Origin: Collinsella sp.
GTDB lineage: Bacteria; Actinomycetota; Coriobacteriia; Coriobacteriales; Coriobacteriaceae
Reading direction: 5' to 3'
DNA length: 64,000 nucleotides
Assembly (NCBI GenBank): GCA_018380195.1
Contig: JAGZUC010000011.1
Coordinates: 11,488 to 75,487, forward strand
Shown: positions 1 through 10,848 of the stretch, piece after piece
Position numbering within the stretch: the stretch's first letter is position 1
How the letters are laid out: every line of letters starts with the position of its first letter
The notes under the pieces: generated by a model
Told to the model about the DNA's origin: nothing
The model's database searches: none
What the model saw: the letters and a program-made list of their open reading frames with translations, nothing else
Made by a program: the position numbers and the translations under genes

Positions 1-2
1 CA

Positions 3-1259
3 TCCTTCGTTTTGGCGAATTTTATCAGTGCGCCGCTGTCCATTGTAGCCATTCCCATCGTATTGCTTATCATATGGTCAATTGATTCAACTCTCGCGGT
101 GTTTTCCATCATTCTCCTCATCGTGTATTTCTGTGTAATTACTGGGTTGAGGAAACTTTTGTATAGGGTCACGTATGAGAAGAAAGAGGCGGACAGCGCC
201 TTTTACGCCGCAATTGCATCGCAGCTTAATCAGATTCTCAACATTCAACTGACATCTTCGTACGGCAAGAGCGAACAAGCGCTCGACGCTGGGTTTAAGA
301 GCTATTTTCCCAAAGTTTTGCGCTCCGGAAAGCTATCATATTCTCTGACATCGCTCGATGGTCTTTTCGCAGCGTTGTTTCAAGCGGTGATACTTGTTGT
401 TTCCGGAGTACGAATCATTAACGGAACTATGTCAATAGGCGAGTACACTATCATCGGTACATACTTCGCGGTTCTCTTTAAGACTTTGAAAAGTATGATG
501 TCATTGTTCAAATCCTATCAAGATGCCAAAGCATCATGGGATAGGACGGCTATCGCGACGAGAGAAAAGGAGAGATCGGGGTGGAATCGGACCGATTTAG
601 CTAAACTCGATGAAATAAATGACATTTCGGTATCTGATTTGGAATTCTCGGTTGCCCTTCCAGACGGATCTGTCCGAGAGGTCCTCGGCGGGTTTTCTTT
701 CAAGTTTTCCGGTCCTGGTACATATTGCATAGTTGGGGAAAACGGAAGAGGCAAGACGTCACTTCTTTACTTGATGCTCGGGCTATACTCATCGAAAGGC
801 AAAGTAAAATACAACGGCGTGCCAATCGAAGAATGCGACTTGGATTACATACGTGCGAGAGAGATATCGTGCTGCCCACAGTCGTGCTTCGCGCCGGACG
901 AAACGGTGAAAGAGCTGTTAGAGTATTTCGACACGCCCTTTTCTTCCTATCACCGGGGTGTAGATGGCCTACTTTCGCTGGAAAACAGCGTGAAGGAGTT
1001 GCTCGGGAAACGTTGCTCCGCGCTTTCGGGCGGTGAGCTGCGCCGAGTGTACTTATGGTCGGCGATTTCACGCAAGTCGTCAGTTTTGGTACTCGACGAG
1101 CCCACGACTGGGTTAGACGCTGTAAGCCGCGCCGAGCTTGCGGCCTATGTTAAGCGCAACAAGCAAAGCCAGCTGATCATCGTTGTCTCTCACGATGACG
1201 AGATGGTCGGCGCGGTAGAAGGGGTAGTGGATTTAGGCAGCATGTACCAGGGTAAATGA
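3..1259 (+). CDS. ABC exporter, fused permease/ATPase, 5'-truncated by window edge
   Basis: The reading frame is open at the left edge, so only the C-terminal ~419 residues are present. About 170 residues of permease domain with several hydrophobic segments are followed by a complete nucleotide-binding domain: Walker A GENGRGKT (Arg where Ser/Ala is usual), Q-loop PQS, signature LSGGE, Walker B VLVLDEP and the H-loop SHDD. This is a type-I exporter architecture, as used for lipids, drugs or ribosomal peptides. No C39 peptidase domain can be seen because the N-terminus is missing. It converges on the minus-strand radical-SAM/Cys-rich peptide genes (1960-4097), so it is a plausible, unproven exporter of their product. 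Codon use is AT-richer than the housekeeping genes further right, in keeping with an accessory island. The exporter call is firm; the substrate is inference. Confidence 0.85.
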   Translation, partial: SFVLANFISAPLSIVAIPIVLLIIWSIDSTLAVFSIILLIVYFCVITGLRKLLYRVTYEKKEADSAFYAAIASQLNQILNIQLTSSYGKSEQALDAGFKSYFPKVLRSGKLSYSLTSLDGLFAALFQAVILVVSGVRIINGTMSIGEYTIIGTYFAVLFKTLKSMMSLFKSYQDAKASWDRTAIATREKERSGWNRTDLAKLDEINDISVSDLEFSVALPDGSVREVLGGFSFKFSGPGTYCIVGENGRGKTSLLYLMLGLYSSKGKVKYNGVPIEECDLDYIRAREISCCPQSCFAPDETVKELLEYFDTPFSSYHRGVDGLLSLENSVKELLGKRCSALSGGELRRVYLWSAISRKSSVLVLDEPTTGLDAVSRAELAAYVKRNKQSQLIIVVSHDDEMVGAVEGVVDLGSMYQGK

Positions 1260-1630
1260 TGACAAGTGTAGTGCTACCCAACTGGCAGAGATAACAAAAA
1301 GGCGATGCAGATGCACGTAGCATTCAGGCGGTTCGGACTCGGTGCCTTCACGCCATCGCAACGCTTTCAGATATAGTTCTCGTTCTCTTACTAAAGGAAA
1401 CTTTAGTCTACGTCATCTTGTCGAGACAGAGGTGAAGCGAAGTGTTGTCGCGACGTATCTTATTCCAGGTGGCTCAGTATCAGCGTGAGAATCGCACCAA
1501 AGTGTACTTACGATTCTCGTGTCCCACGGACAACATGAGCTGAGCATTGAGGTTCCACCCTTTGCTGCAACTACACGGGGTTGGACGGCAATGAATATGC
1601 CGGGCCGCATACCACGCGCAGCGGGGGTCC
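1260..1630. other. intergenic stretch without recognisable gene
   Basis: About 370 bases between the ABC exporter and the IS110 remnant. I see no convincing coding frame on either strand. A short perfect inverted repeat, CTAAAG-gaaa-CTTTAG, lies near 1393-1408 and could form a weak hairpin downstream of the exporter. Nothing else stands out. Confidence 0.4.
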
Positions 1631-1756
1631 ATGTCCCAGTATGTTGCCTACAGCAGCCTCGATGTCCACGCACACATCATCTCTGCCTTCGCGTTCAATC
1701 CATTTGCCGGAGAGTGCGAGGGTTGCCAGGCCGTAGAATTCGAGCCGAACAAATGA
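1631..1756 (+). pseudogene. IS110-family transposase, N-terminal remnant
   Basis: A 41-codon frame beginning ATG-TCC-CAG encodes YVAYSSLDVHAHIISAF, which matches the start of IS110-family transposases (Tyr-Val...Asp-Val-His, the first Asp of the DEDD catalytic set). It stops after Phe-Glu-Pro-Asn-Lys, far short of the usual ~330-400 residues, and no continuation is evident in the other frames. It is a decayed insertion-sequence fragment beside the peptide cluster and suggests that the island was once mobile or a target for mobile DNA. It is independent of the more complete IS110 copy near 48.5-50.0 kb, whose N-terminal sequence differs. Confidence 0.6.
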
Positions 1757-1850
1757 AATGCGGTATCAGCGCATAGGATTAAACTGACGATTGCTTTGCA
1801 CTGAGAATACGCTTGGAAAGCCGCTATGGGTGGCGGCCCGGGTTAAATAG

Positions 1851-1895
1851 AGAAGCCCGTCCGATCACTTTCATGTGGCGAACGGTCGGGCTTCT
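1851..1895. terminator. bidirectional intrinsic terminator
   Basis: AGAAGCCCGtCCG pairs with CGGtCGGGCTTCT around a 19-base loop (one T-T mismatch), followed by TATT on the plus strand. It sits just downstream of the last minus-strand small gene (1960-2067) and of the IS110 remnant, where a convergent terminator would be expected. Confidence 0.65.
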
Positions 1896-1959
1896 TATTC
1901 CACTTGCCAATGCTCGGCTCATATTGGAAGAAAGCTACGCTAATGTTTGCGTGACACTC

Positions 1960-2067
1960 CTATTTTCTCCGAAGAAAGAGTCGGATAATGAAGAATAGAA
2001 TTAAAAAAGGTGCCAGATATAACGCAAGTATAAAGGCTAATCCAACGAGACCTTGCAATAATGGCAT
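1960..2067 (-). CDS. 35-aa hydrophobic peptide of the RiPP-like cluster
   Basis: ATG at 2067 is preceded by a strong ribosome-binding site (GGGAGGAG, 4-base spacer) and the frame runs 35 codons to TAG. The product begins MPLLQGLVGL, is almost wholly hydrophobic (one membrane helix of ~27 residues) and ends with a basic tail, RLFLRRK. It follows the 59-aa Cys-rich peptide gene by 78 bases and is the last gene before the terminator at 1851-1895. Such single-span peptides can be immunity, holin-like or transporter-accessory proteins; nothing in the sequence decides which. It is supported by the ribosome-binding site, the co-directional position and the amphiphilic design, and is below the length that gene finders usually report. 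Confidence 0.6.
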   Translation of the reverse strand: MPLLQGLVGLAFILALYLAPFLILFFIIRLFLRRK

Positions 2068-2145
2068 AACTCCTCCCAGACACGAGATTTTGGTATTTGT
2101 TCCCATCTTATTCTGAATTGGACCAAATAGTTCCTAGCCACAAAA

Positions 2146-2325
2146 CTACTCATCAACTGGATCGCACCAATCTGCTGGCAAAACACAGCTTGATTCTTTA
2201 TCGACATAGCACCAATCCGCAACAGGGCACTCGGCGATGTCGTAAAAATTGCATATATCAACTCCAAGACAACAAGGCTCAACGGGAGGATGTTCATTTG
2301 AACCAACAGGATGGATATGCTTCAT
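2146..2325 (-). CDS. Cys-rich precursor-like peptide B (59 aa)
   Basis: ATG at 2325 follows GGTGAGGAG (ribosome-binding site, 5-base spacer). The 59-residue product starts MKHIHPVGSNEHPP and carries seven cysteines at 18, 19, 25, 33, 39, 47 and 54, with two copies of the tetrapeptide ADWC. It is a clear paralogue of the 67-aa peptide immediately upstream: both share the MKHIHP leader, the motif Cys-x-Gly-Val/Ile-(x)-Asp-Ile-Cys, Tyr-Asp nine to ten residues into the core, and an Asp-rich C-terminal half with regularly spaced cysteines. A short conserved leader plus a diverged Cys-rich core, next to a SPASM radical-SAM enzyme, is the signature of a ribosomally made, post-translationally modified peptide such as a ranthipeptide or sactipeptide. 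The product class is inference; the coding status rests on paralogy and the ribosome-binding site. Confidence 0.78.
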   Translation of the reverse strand: MKHIHPVGSNEHPPVEPCCLGVDICNFYDIAECPVADWCYVDKESSCVLPADWCDPVDE

Positions 2326-2355
2326 AACAGCTCCTCACCTTAATCCAATTAGAGA

Positions 2356-2559
2356 CTACGTTTGATCAATGCCACAGTGATCTACAACGCAGATGCTGCC
2401 GCCATCCATGTCATAGTCGCAGTAATCGTATGCACCACAGCCATCTGCTTTATCATAAACAGTACAGATGTCAGTAATGCCCAAGAGGCAGTCAAAAGAC
2501 ATCGGCTTCACGCCTGCCTCGTCGCCACTTCCTGGATTAATCGGATGAATATGCTTCAC
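2356..2559 (-). CDS. Cys-rich precursor-like peptide A (67 aa)
   Basis: Start chosen at GTG 2559 because GGGAGG lies five bases upstream and the predicted start then aligns with the ATG of the paralogous peptide at 2325. The product begins MKHIHPINPGSGDE and has six cysteines at 24, 32, 41, 47, 57 and 62 in an Asp/Tyr-rich core (DYCDYDMDGG segment). Spacing is C-x7-C-x8-C-x5-C-x9-C-x4-C. Six cysteines in ~40 residues recalls SCIFF peptides, but the sequence does not match the SCIFF consensus I remember, so I treat it as a distinct family. It lies 169 bases downstream of the radical-SAM gene on the same strand. Likely role: substrate of that enzyme, forming thioether cross-links. Confidence 0.8.
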   Translation of the reverse strand: MKHIHPINPGSGDEAGVKPMSFDCLLGITDICTVYDKADGCGAYDYCDYDMDGGSICVVDHCGIDQT

Positions 2560-2728
2560 GACTACCTCCCTTTGAGTGCAGAAAAACCTCAATATTGTGT
2601 ATAACAAACCAAGATGTCTAGTTCACCATATTTCTAGAATGGTTTCGGCGAATGTAGCAATAAGCTTCGCAGACGGTAATCAGAAGAACGAACACCTCCA
2701 CAATGGTGACAGCAATGCGCTGAACCGC

Positions 2729-4097
2729 TTATTCCGATACAGTAGCTTCTCGTTGATTTTTCTCCTGCGAAGATGAGTGGCGGGAAATAAGGTCAAAAGC
2801 CATCTCGTAGCACATTTTTCTATATTCACATGATGCAGGGTGTAGACTCTTGGGCAAGTAGCCGTGCTCGTCTGCAGCCTCCCAGCTACAGCCCCCACCA
2901 CAGAAAGACCGAGCCCAACAGTCCGTACAGTCAATTCTTTTTTCGACACCCTGACTCCAGTTTTCAATATACCTAGTTTCGTCAATTCCGGTGACGATGT
3001 TGCCCATTTTGAATCGCATCATCCCGACAAACCTGTGACAGGGGTATACGTCCCCTTCGGGAGTCACGGAAATAAAACGCCTGCCAGCCCCGCATCCGAC
3101 AAAGGCGATCCTGTTGCTCATAATCAAATCAACTGCAGTTTTCAATGTTCTAAACAAGGGCTTTTCCCCTTGATCAATCTGTTTGAGATATTGATCCGCC
3201 AAATCTATTAGGCCCGCCCTGATTTTGTTTAATGAGTGTTCGTCGAGTTTGATATTCTCATCGAATGAGCTCACGGGCGAGAAGTAAATCCTTCTGAAGC
3301 CCATCTCTTTAAACTGAAGATAGTCTTCAACAAGGTTACAGTTATTATTTGTTAAGGTCGCTCTTGCGCCGAAGGGGAACGACTCGGAAAAACGACGAAC
3401 GTTTTTGTCGATATCGGAGAAAGAGCCGCCTCCCGTCTTGTACGGGCGCGATGCATCGTGCTTGCATCCTGTACCATCGAGACTAATCAGAACAGAAAAC
3501 CCGTGCTCCTTGAAAGAATTCACAGCAGTGTCATTCAAAAGCGTTCCGTTGCGTTCCGTTGGTCGTAATAGAATAGGTAAAGTTTCTATTGGGGTATATT
3601 CTTTTTGAATAGTCGACCGTTTTCCATATCAGCGGCTCGTTAATCATGGGTTCCCCACCAAAAAAGACGATCGCAAGCGTTTCGTTTTCCGATGAACTTG
3701 CGACGAGGTAGTCGACCGCCTTGAAGGCTATCTCGTCTGTCATCAGCAGAGGAGACGTTCCATAATCTCCTTTACCGGCAAAACAGTAACTACAACCAAG
3801 GTTGCATGCATGTGAAACGTGGAGTTCGATGGATCTAAGTTTTCGAGGCGTGTCTTTTGTTAAGAAAGTCCGCTCAGACAATCGTTGATACTCATCAATG
3901 TCGTCTTCAAGTTCTGCTATGGTCGTTTGGTCGTAGCCTTTCGCAGCAAGTGACTTTGTTAGCAACTTCGAGTTGACCGTTCTTCCCGATGCTTCAAATA
4001 TGCGAAGCGCATCTTCTGATGCTTGGTCAACCTGAAAGCAATTGCGAGTGACCTCATCGAAGCAGTAACGACGATCACTTACTGAGAAAAAATGCAT
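2729..4097 (-). pseudogene. radical-SAM/SPASM peptide maturase, frameshifted
   Basis: Two overlapping minus-strand frames encode the halves of one protein. The first (start ATG 4097 with TGAGG upstream; GTG 4127 is an alternative) has an N-terminal ~90 residues typical of peptide maturases, then the radical-SAM motif C98-x3-C102-x2-C105 (HACNLGCSYCF) and FFGGEP. It runs out of frame inside the conserved ITTNGT motif. The second frame resumes exactly there (NDTAVNSFKEHG, SLDGTG) and ends with a SPASM-type cysteine cluster, DCTDCWARSFCGGGC. The break is a perfect tandem duplication of 10 bp at 3541-3560; removing one copy gives a continuous 452-residue protein. As read, the gene is inactive unless the repeat contracts or the ribosome slips. 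Sited directly upstream of two Cys-rich peptides, its predicted role is thioether formation on those peptides. Confidence 0.85.
3541..3560. repeat. 10-bp perfect tandem duplication inside the maturase gene
   Basis: GCGTTCCGTT occurs twice back to back (3541-3550 and 3551-3560) within the codons for the radical-SAM TNGT motif. One copy keeps the frame (Thr-Asn-Gly-Thr-Leu-Leu-Asn-Asp); two copies shift it by +1 and bring a stop 3531-3533. It is either a recent inactivating mutation or a slippage-prone switch. Confidence 0.9.
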
Positions 4098-4127
4098 ACG
4101 TTCCTCAATTTCATGCTGGACTGGCAC

Positions 4128-4525
4128 TAACCTTGTTTATTGTTGCGCAGCTATAAAAAACCACCAGCGGGGATTCGGTGTGCGGCCCAATCGGACTCCC
4201 AAAAGGTTCTATTTGAGACTGGCAAGCTTTGTGTTGTTGGCACTTCGACAGCGCTCTTTATTCCAACATGGAGCCTCGCAGTTTGAGTCGACTTGCCTCT
4301 GGAAGGTCCGATCTTAACTTGATTTAGGATGAAAACAGATTACAGGCGCGCTCCTCTAGAAAGAAAGGAAACCAATCGCCGCCTTTCACCAGGAAAGTTT
4401 TTATAGCCCACCTCGAGCAAAATGAAAGATGCGAGAGCGATTGGGGAACAACGCGAATCTCCCCTTTTGGGTGGGAGCGAGCCTTCAGCCACCGGCGAAC
4501 GACTCGCCCTGGTCAGAATCTGGAA
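4128..4525. other. intergenic region upstream of the maturase
   Basis: About 400 bases between the minus-strand maturase and the plus-strand FHA fragment. The half next to 4130-4330 is AT-richer and should contain the promoter of the peptide cluster, but I could not assign clear -35/-10 boxes. No convincing gene is present. Confidence 0.35.
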
Positions 4526-5050
4526 GTGGTGCCGGGCCGCTTGGGCCTCCCCGGTGACTTCGTGGGGCTTACCTGCCTGACGTCGAGGAGTACATCCGCA
4601 AGATTCGTTCCCTATGCCGTTTGCTCTCACGCCCGCCTTAGTTCCAAGTCGGGCGAGCCGCCGCGCTCGCTGAGCACATCTTCGGTCGCGGGCGAGCACG
4701 AGGTCGCGCCGGCGCATCCGCTGGGACTGCTGTGCGTGCAAAACGGCTACGTGGTGAGCGTCCCGCGCTGGATTCAGCCGAGTGAGGAAGGCGTTGAGAT
4801 CGGCGCGCTGGCAACGGGGGAGGGCGGCATCACCGACGACGTCTCGGCCCGCCATGCCCATATCTGGTGCGACGAGTCTGGCGCATGGTTTGTCGAGGGC
4901 CTGTCGTCCACTAACGGCACCGTGGTGGTAAACGGGGCCACGAGTGTGTGTATTCAAGTAGAGCCCGGCCGCTCCGCCCAGCTCAATCCCGGCGACGAGC
5001 TCAAGCTCGGCGAATCCACTACCTACGCCATCCTCTTCGGTGCTCTCTAG
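4526..5050 (+). pseudogene. FHA-domain protein fragment
   Basis: The C-terminal ~110 residues (about 4720-5050) form a good forkhead-associated domain: a leading strand GYVVSVPRW, then ITDDVSARHAHIW, WFVEGLSSTNGTVVVNG and a closing GDELKLGESTTYAILFG. FHA domains bind phosphothreonine peptides in Ser/Thr-kinase signalling or type VI/VII-like systems. The first ~65 codons of this frame look non-protein-like. A different frame over 4575-4640 gives a more natural segment (LPDVEEYIRKIRSLCRLL) that ends at a stop, so the 5' part appears frameshifted or lost. No kinase or phosphatase partner is nearby. I call it the remnant of a longer gene; a short intact gene using an internal start is the alternative. 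Confidence 0.55.
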
Positions 5051-5083
5051 CCGGCAGATAGGGACGTTCCTTTTCTCTGCCGG
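5051..5083. repeat. GGGAC-core palindrome, copy 1
   Basis: CCGGCAGA and TCTGCCGG, perfect 8-bp arms, enclose a core containing GGGACG. A second GGGGACA follows at 5086-5092. It starts at the base after the FHA stop codon. It is one of several intergenic palindromes in this window whose core holds GGGAC while the arms differ. Confidence 0.6.
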
Positions 5084-5500
5084 CTGGGGACACTCCTTGG
5101 CGCGCCAGAGCTGGTCGCCCGGGGATGGAGGGGCCATTTTGGCCCTTGGCGGTCACCTGAGGTAAACCTTTACCGCCCGCCTATATTTGCCGAAATTACA
5201 CTTGACGGCGGGGTACAATAAACCCGCATGCGGATTTCCGTTGCGGGCGCTTCCCATCGCCGGGGCGTGCCCGGGAGCATCCGGCATGCGGCCTTTGCGG
5301 CGCTCGGTCATGTGCAAGACGGGCGGTCGGGTCTGTGGGGCGCATCAGCTGTCCCTCGCCTCGGCATGTCTTCTCTCCACGCCACGTACCTGCTGCTGAG
5401 CCTGCCTGCCAGATGATTGGAAGCAACAGCGTAAATCCCATCACGCCAACATCCCGGCGATCGCCGGGGCCTGTATACCTATATGAGAGGAGAGGGGTAT
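5084..5500 (+). other. long leader region of nifJ
   Basis: Roughly 400 bases without a credible gene. A TACAAT hexamer at about 5214-5219 could be a -10 box with an untranslated leader of ~280 bases running to the nifJ ribosome-binding site (GGAGAGG at ~5486). The leader is GC-rich and full of short self-complementary segments (for example GCATGCGG...CCGGCATGC), so a structured 5' UTR is possible. I could not match it to a known riboswitch or small RNA. Confidence 0.3.
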
Positions 5501-9040
<3,540 letters not shown>

Positions 9041-9050
9041 GTCTCCCACC

Positions 9051-9175
9051 GCAGGATCTGAGGGCTAACCTTCGCGGACGTCCTCGGACATGAAAGAACC
9101 CCCGCTGCGCACTACGTGCGGCGGGGGCTCTTTCGTCCTGCGGAATGTCCGCGAAGGTTAGCCCTCAGATCCTGC
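9051..9175. repeat. composite palindrome: 29-bp perfect arms around a terminator hairpin
   Basis: Bases 9051-9079 and 9147-9175 are perfect reverse complements over 29 bp. Between them lies a second stem (AAAGAaCCCCCGC paired with GCGGGGGcTCTTT, about 9093-9134) of terminator type. The whole 125-bp unit starts 10 bases after the nifJ stop. It is one of four units in the window with the same two-tier design but different arm sequences (others near 23960, 26722 and 27669). It could act as a bidirectional terminator and 3'-end stabiliser. Confidence 0.9.
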
Positions 9176-9694
9176 TACGACTACGTCCTCGGATTGTGGG
9201 GCTGAATGAAGGACGTGGTTGCGGGGCCTTTTGTCCCCTTCGCTGTTTCGCGGCTTTGCCGCGAAACCTCACGCCACTTTGGGGATGGATGGAGGTTTTG
9301 GCTGTTGCCGCCTTTTTGGAGCTCTTCTTTATTCCTTATGCTGGATGAAAAGCCCCTTGTTTTTGCAGGGGTGCATACTCAACTTATAAGTGCATAGAAT
9401 CTCGTATAGTGCGAGTAAGATATTGCGCTGTCCGTTTTGTGTTTAGCAGAGATGTAGTTTGCATAATCCGACATAATCCTCGCTGCATTTAAATAAAGTT
9501 GCACGTAAATGGCGTAGATATGTCTGAGCTGGGGTTCTGTACGCTGAGCGGATAAAAACGACCGTTCACCGTTCCGCTATTTTCAAAATGAATAAAATGA
9601 GCGATAAAGAGAATATAAACCTTAATAAACTCGCGTATCGCACGGACGCGGGTTATTAATGGGTTGTAGGCCTTTTACAGAAAGGATTCCAGCA
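9176..9694 (+). other. upstream region of arcC with several hairpins
   Basis: About 500 bases without a gene. Visible structures are GTTTCGCGGC-ttt-GCCGCGAAAC (about 9243-9265), a CCCCTtG/GcAGGGG hairpin near 9354-9371, CTTATAAG at ~9383, and an AT-rich 200-base tract leading to arcC. The inverted repeat 9622-9659 is listed separately. The AT-rich part probably carries the arcC promoter. Confidence 0.4.
9622..9659. promoter_or_regulatory. imperfect inverted repeat upstream of arcC
   Basis: TTAATAAaCtCGCGT (9622-9636) faces ACGCGgGTTATTAA (9646-9659), a near-perfect dyad ending 35 bases before the arcC start. The size and position suit either an operator for a dimeric regulator or a hairpin in the 5' UTR. 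No regulator gene is adjacent. Confidence 0.4.
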
Positions 9695-10657
9695 ATGTCT
9701 AAGCCTCTTGGCAAGCCCGATCGTATTGTCGTCGCCCTTGGCGGCAACGCCCTCGGCAACAACCCCGTCGAGCAGATCGAGGCCGTGAGCAACACCGCTC
9801 ACGCCCTCCTCGGCCTCATCGAGCAGGGCAACGAGATCATCATCACCCACGGCAACGGCCCTCAGGTCGGCATGATCCAGAACGCCTTCGCCGCCGCCCA
9901 CGACGCCATCGGTACCCCCGAGATGCCGCTGCCCGAGTGCGGCGCCATGTCCCAGGGCTACATCGGCTATCACCTGCAGCAGGGCATCGGCCGCGAGATG
10001 CACAAGCGCTATAAGCGTTGGCACGCCGCCACCGTCGTCACCCAGATTGAGTGCGACCCCGACGACCCCGCGTTCAAGAACCCGACCAAGCCCATCGGCC
10101 CCTTCTACACCGAGGAGCAGGCCAAGGAGTTCATGGCCGAGGATCCCTCCAAGGTCTTCGTCGAGGATTCCGGCCGCGGCTGGCGTCGCGTCGTCGCTTC
10201 CCCCGATCCCAAGAAGATCGTCGAGGCTGACTCCATCCTCAACCTGCTCGACAACGAGTTCATCGTCATCGCCTGCGGTGGTGGCGGCATCCCCGTCGTC
10301 CGCGACTACGAGAACAAGGGCTGCTACAAGGGCGTTCCCGCCGTCATCGACAAGGACCTGGGCGGCGAGCTGCTGGCCGAGGACTGCGACGCCGACGTCC
10401 TGTTCCTGCTGACCGCCGTTGAGCATGTCGCCATCAACTTCGGCAAGCCCAACCAGGAGGAGCTCGAGGACCTCACCGCCGACGAGGCCGAGCGCCTGGC
10501 CGACGAGGGTCAGTTCGGCAAGGGTTCCATGGAGCCCAAGGTCCGCGCTGCCATCAAGTTCGCCCGTTCCCGCAAGGGCCGCACCTGCATCATCGGCGCC
10601 CTGGACAAGGCCGCCGAGACCATGGCCGGCCTCTCCGGTACCCGCATCCACGAGTAG
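9695..10657 (+). CDS. arcC: carbamate kinase
   Basis: Catalyses carbamoyl phosphate + ADP to ATP + ammonia + CO2 in fermentative nitrogen catabolism; cytoplasmic homodimer. The 320-residue product has the family hallmarks ALGGNALG near the N-terminus, THGNGPQVG, the central CGGGGIPV glycine loop, and IDKDLGGELLAEDCDAD near residue 220. Length is normal for ArcC. Start ATG 9695 follows AAAGGA. No arginine deiminase or ornithine carbamoyltransferase gene is in the window, so the source of carbamoyl phosphate is not local; the nearby APC permease (12202) and amidohydrolase (13785) may belong to the same degradative scheme. Followed by a strong intrinsic terminator. Confidence 0.95.
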   Translation: MSKPLGKPDRIVVALGGNALGNNPVEQIEAVSNTAHALLGLIEQGNEIIITHGNGPQVGMIQNAFAAAHDAIGTPEMPLPECGAMSQGYIGYHLQQGIGREMHKRYKRWHAATVVTQIECDPDDPAFKNPTKPIGPFYTEEQAKEFMAEDPSKVFVEDSGRGWRRVVASPDPKKIVEADSILNLLDNEFIVIACGGGGIPVVRDYENKGCYKGVPAVIDKDLGGELLAEDCDADVLFLLTAVEHVAINFGKPNQEELEDLTADEAERLADEGQFGKGSMEPKVRAAIKFARSRKGRTCIIGALDKAAETMAGLSGTRIHE

Positions 10658-10721
10658 TCTCTACTCTGTTGCCTCTCTCGTGGGCGCCAGGCAAAGCGCC
10701 TACAAACTAGCCTCTCTTCAT

Positions 10722-10757
10722 GAGCCCCGCAGTCCGCTCCGACTGCGGGGCTTTTGC
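10722..10757 (+). terminator. intrinsic terminator of arcC
   Basis: AGCCCCGCAGTC and GACTGCGGGGCT form a perfect 12-bp stem with a 6-base loop, followed by TTTTGCT. Confidence 0.9.
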
Positions 10758-10765
10758 TATTCAGC

Positions 10766-10848
10766 TAGTCATTAGGGACGTTCTTAAGTGACTAGTCAAA
10801 CAAGAGCGTCCCCAATGACCACTCATTTAAGTCTGTCCCCAATGACTA
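10766..10848. repeat. GGGAC-core palindrome, copy 2
   Basis: TAGTCATTaGGGAC (10766-10779) faces GTCCCcAATGACTA (10835-10848), with an additional GTCCCCAATGAC repeat at ~10808-10819 and ACTAGTCA inside. The right end overlaps the stop codon of the minus-strand C39-like gene. Confidence 0.6.

Noticed and set aside
12..1259. TTG at 12 as a true start of the ABC exporter
   Set aside because: The frame is open to the window edge and the membrane domain is clearly incomplete, so the real start lies outside.
2356..2559. Assignment of the Cys-rich peptides to the SCIFF family
   Set aside because: Six cysteines and an MKHI start are suggestive, but the Cys spacing and the Asp/Tyr-rich core differ from the SCIFF consensus as I remember it, and the second peptide has seven cysteines.
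2608..2728. Further small hydrophobic frame between the maturase and peptide A
   Set aside because: A ~27-codon frame starting at a GTG exists but has no ribosome-binding site at the right distance and no resemblance to the neighbouring peptides.
5207..5219. TTGACG followed by TACAAT as a nifJ promoter
   Set aside because: The two hexamers are separated by only six bases, too close for -35/-10 boxes; only the TACAAT could be used, with another upstream element.
5228..5416. 62-codon frame in the nifJ leader
   Set aside because: No ribosome-binding site, no hydrophobic or domain pattern; composition matches non-coding GC-rich leader.
5187..5500. SRP RNA or 6S RNA in the nifJ leader
   Set aside because: A GGAAGC-like loop near 5414 is present but lacks the flanking conserved internal-loop bases of SRP RNA, and no long closing stem of a 6S RNA could be drawn.
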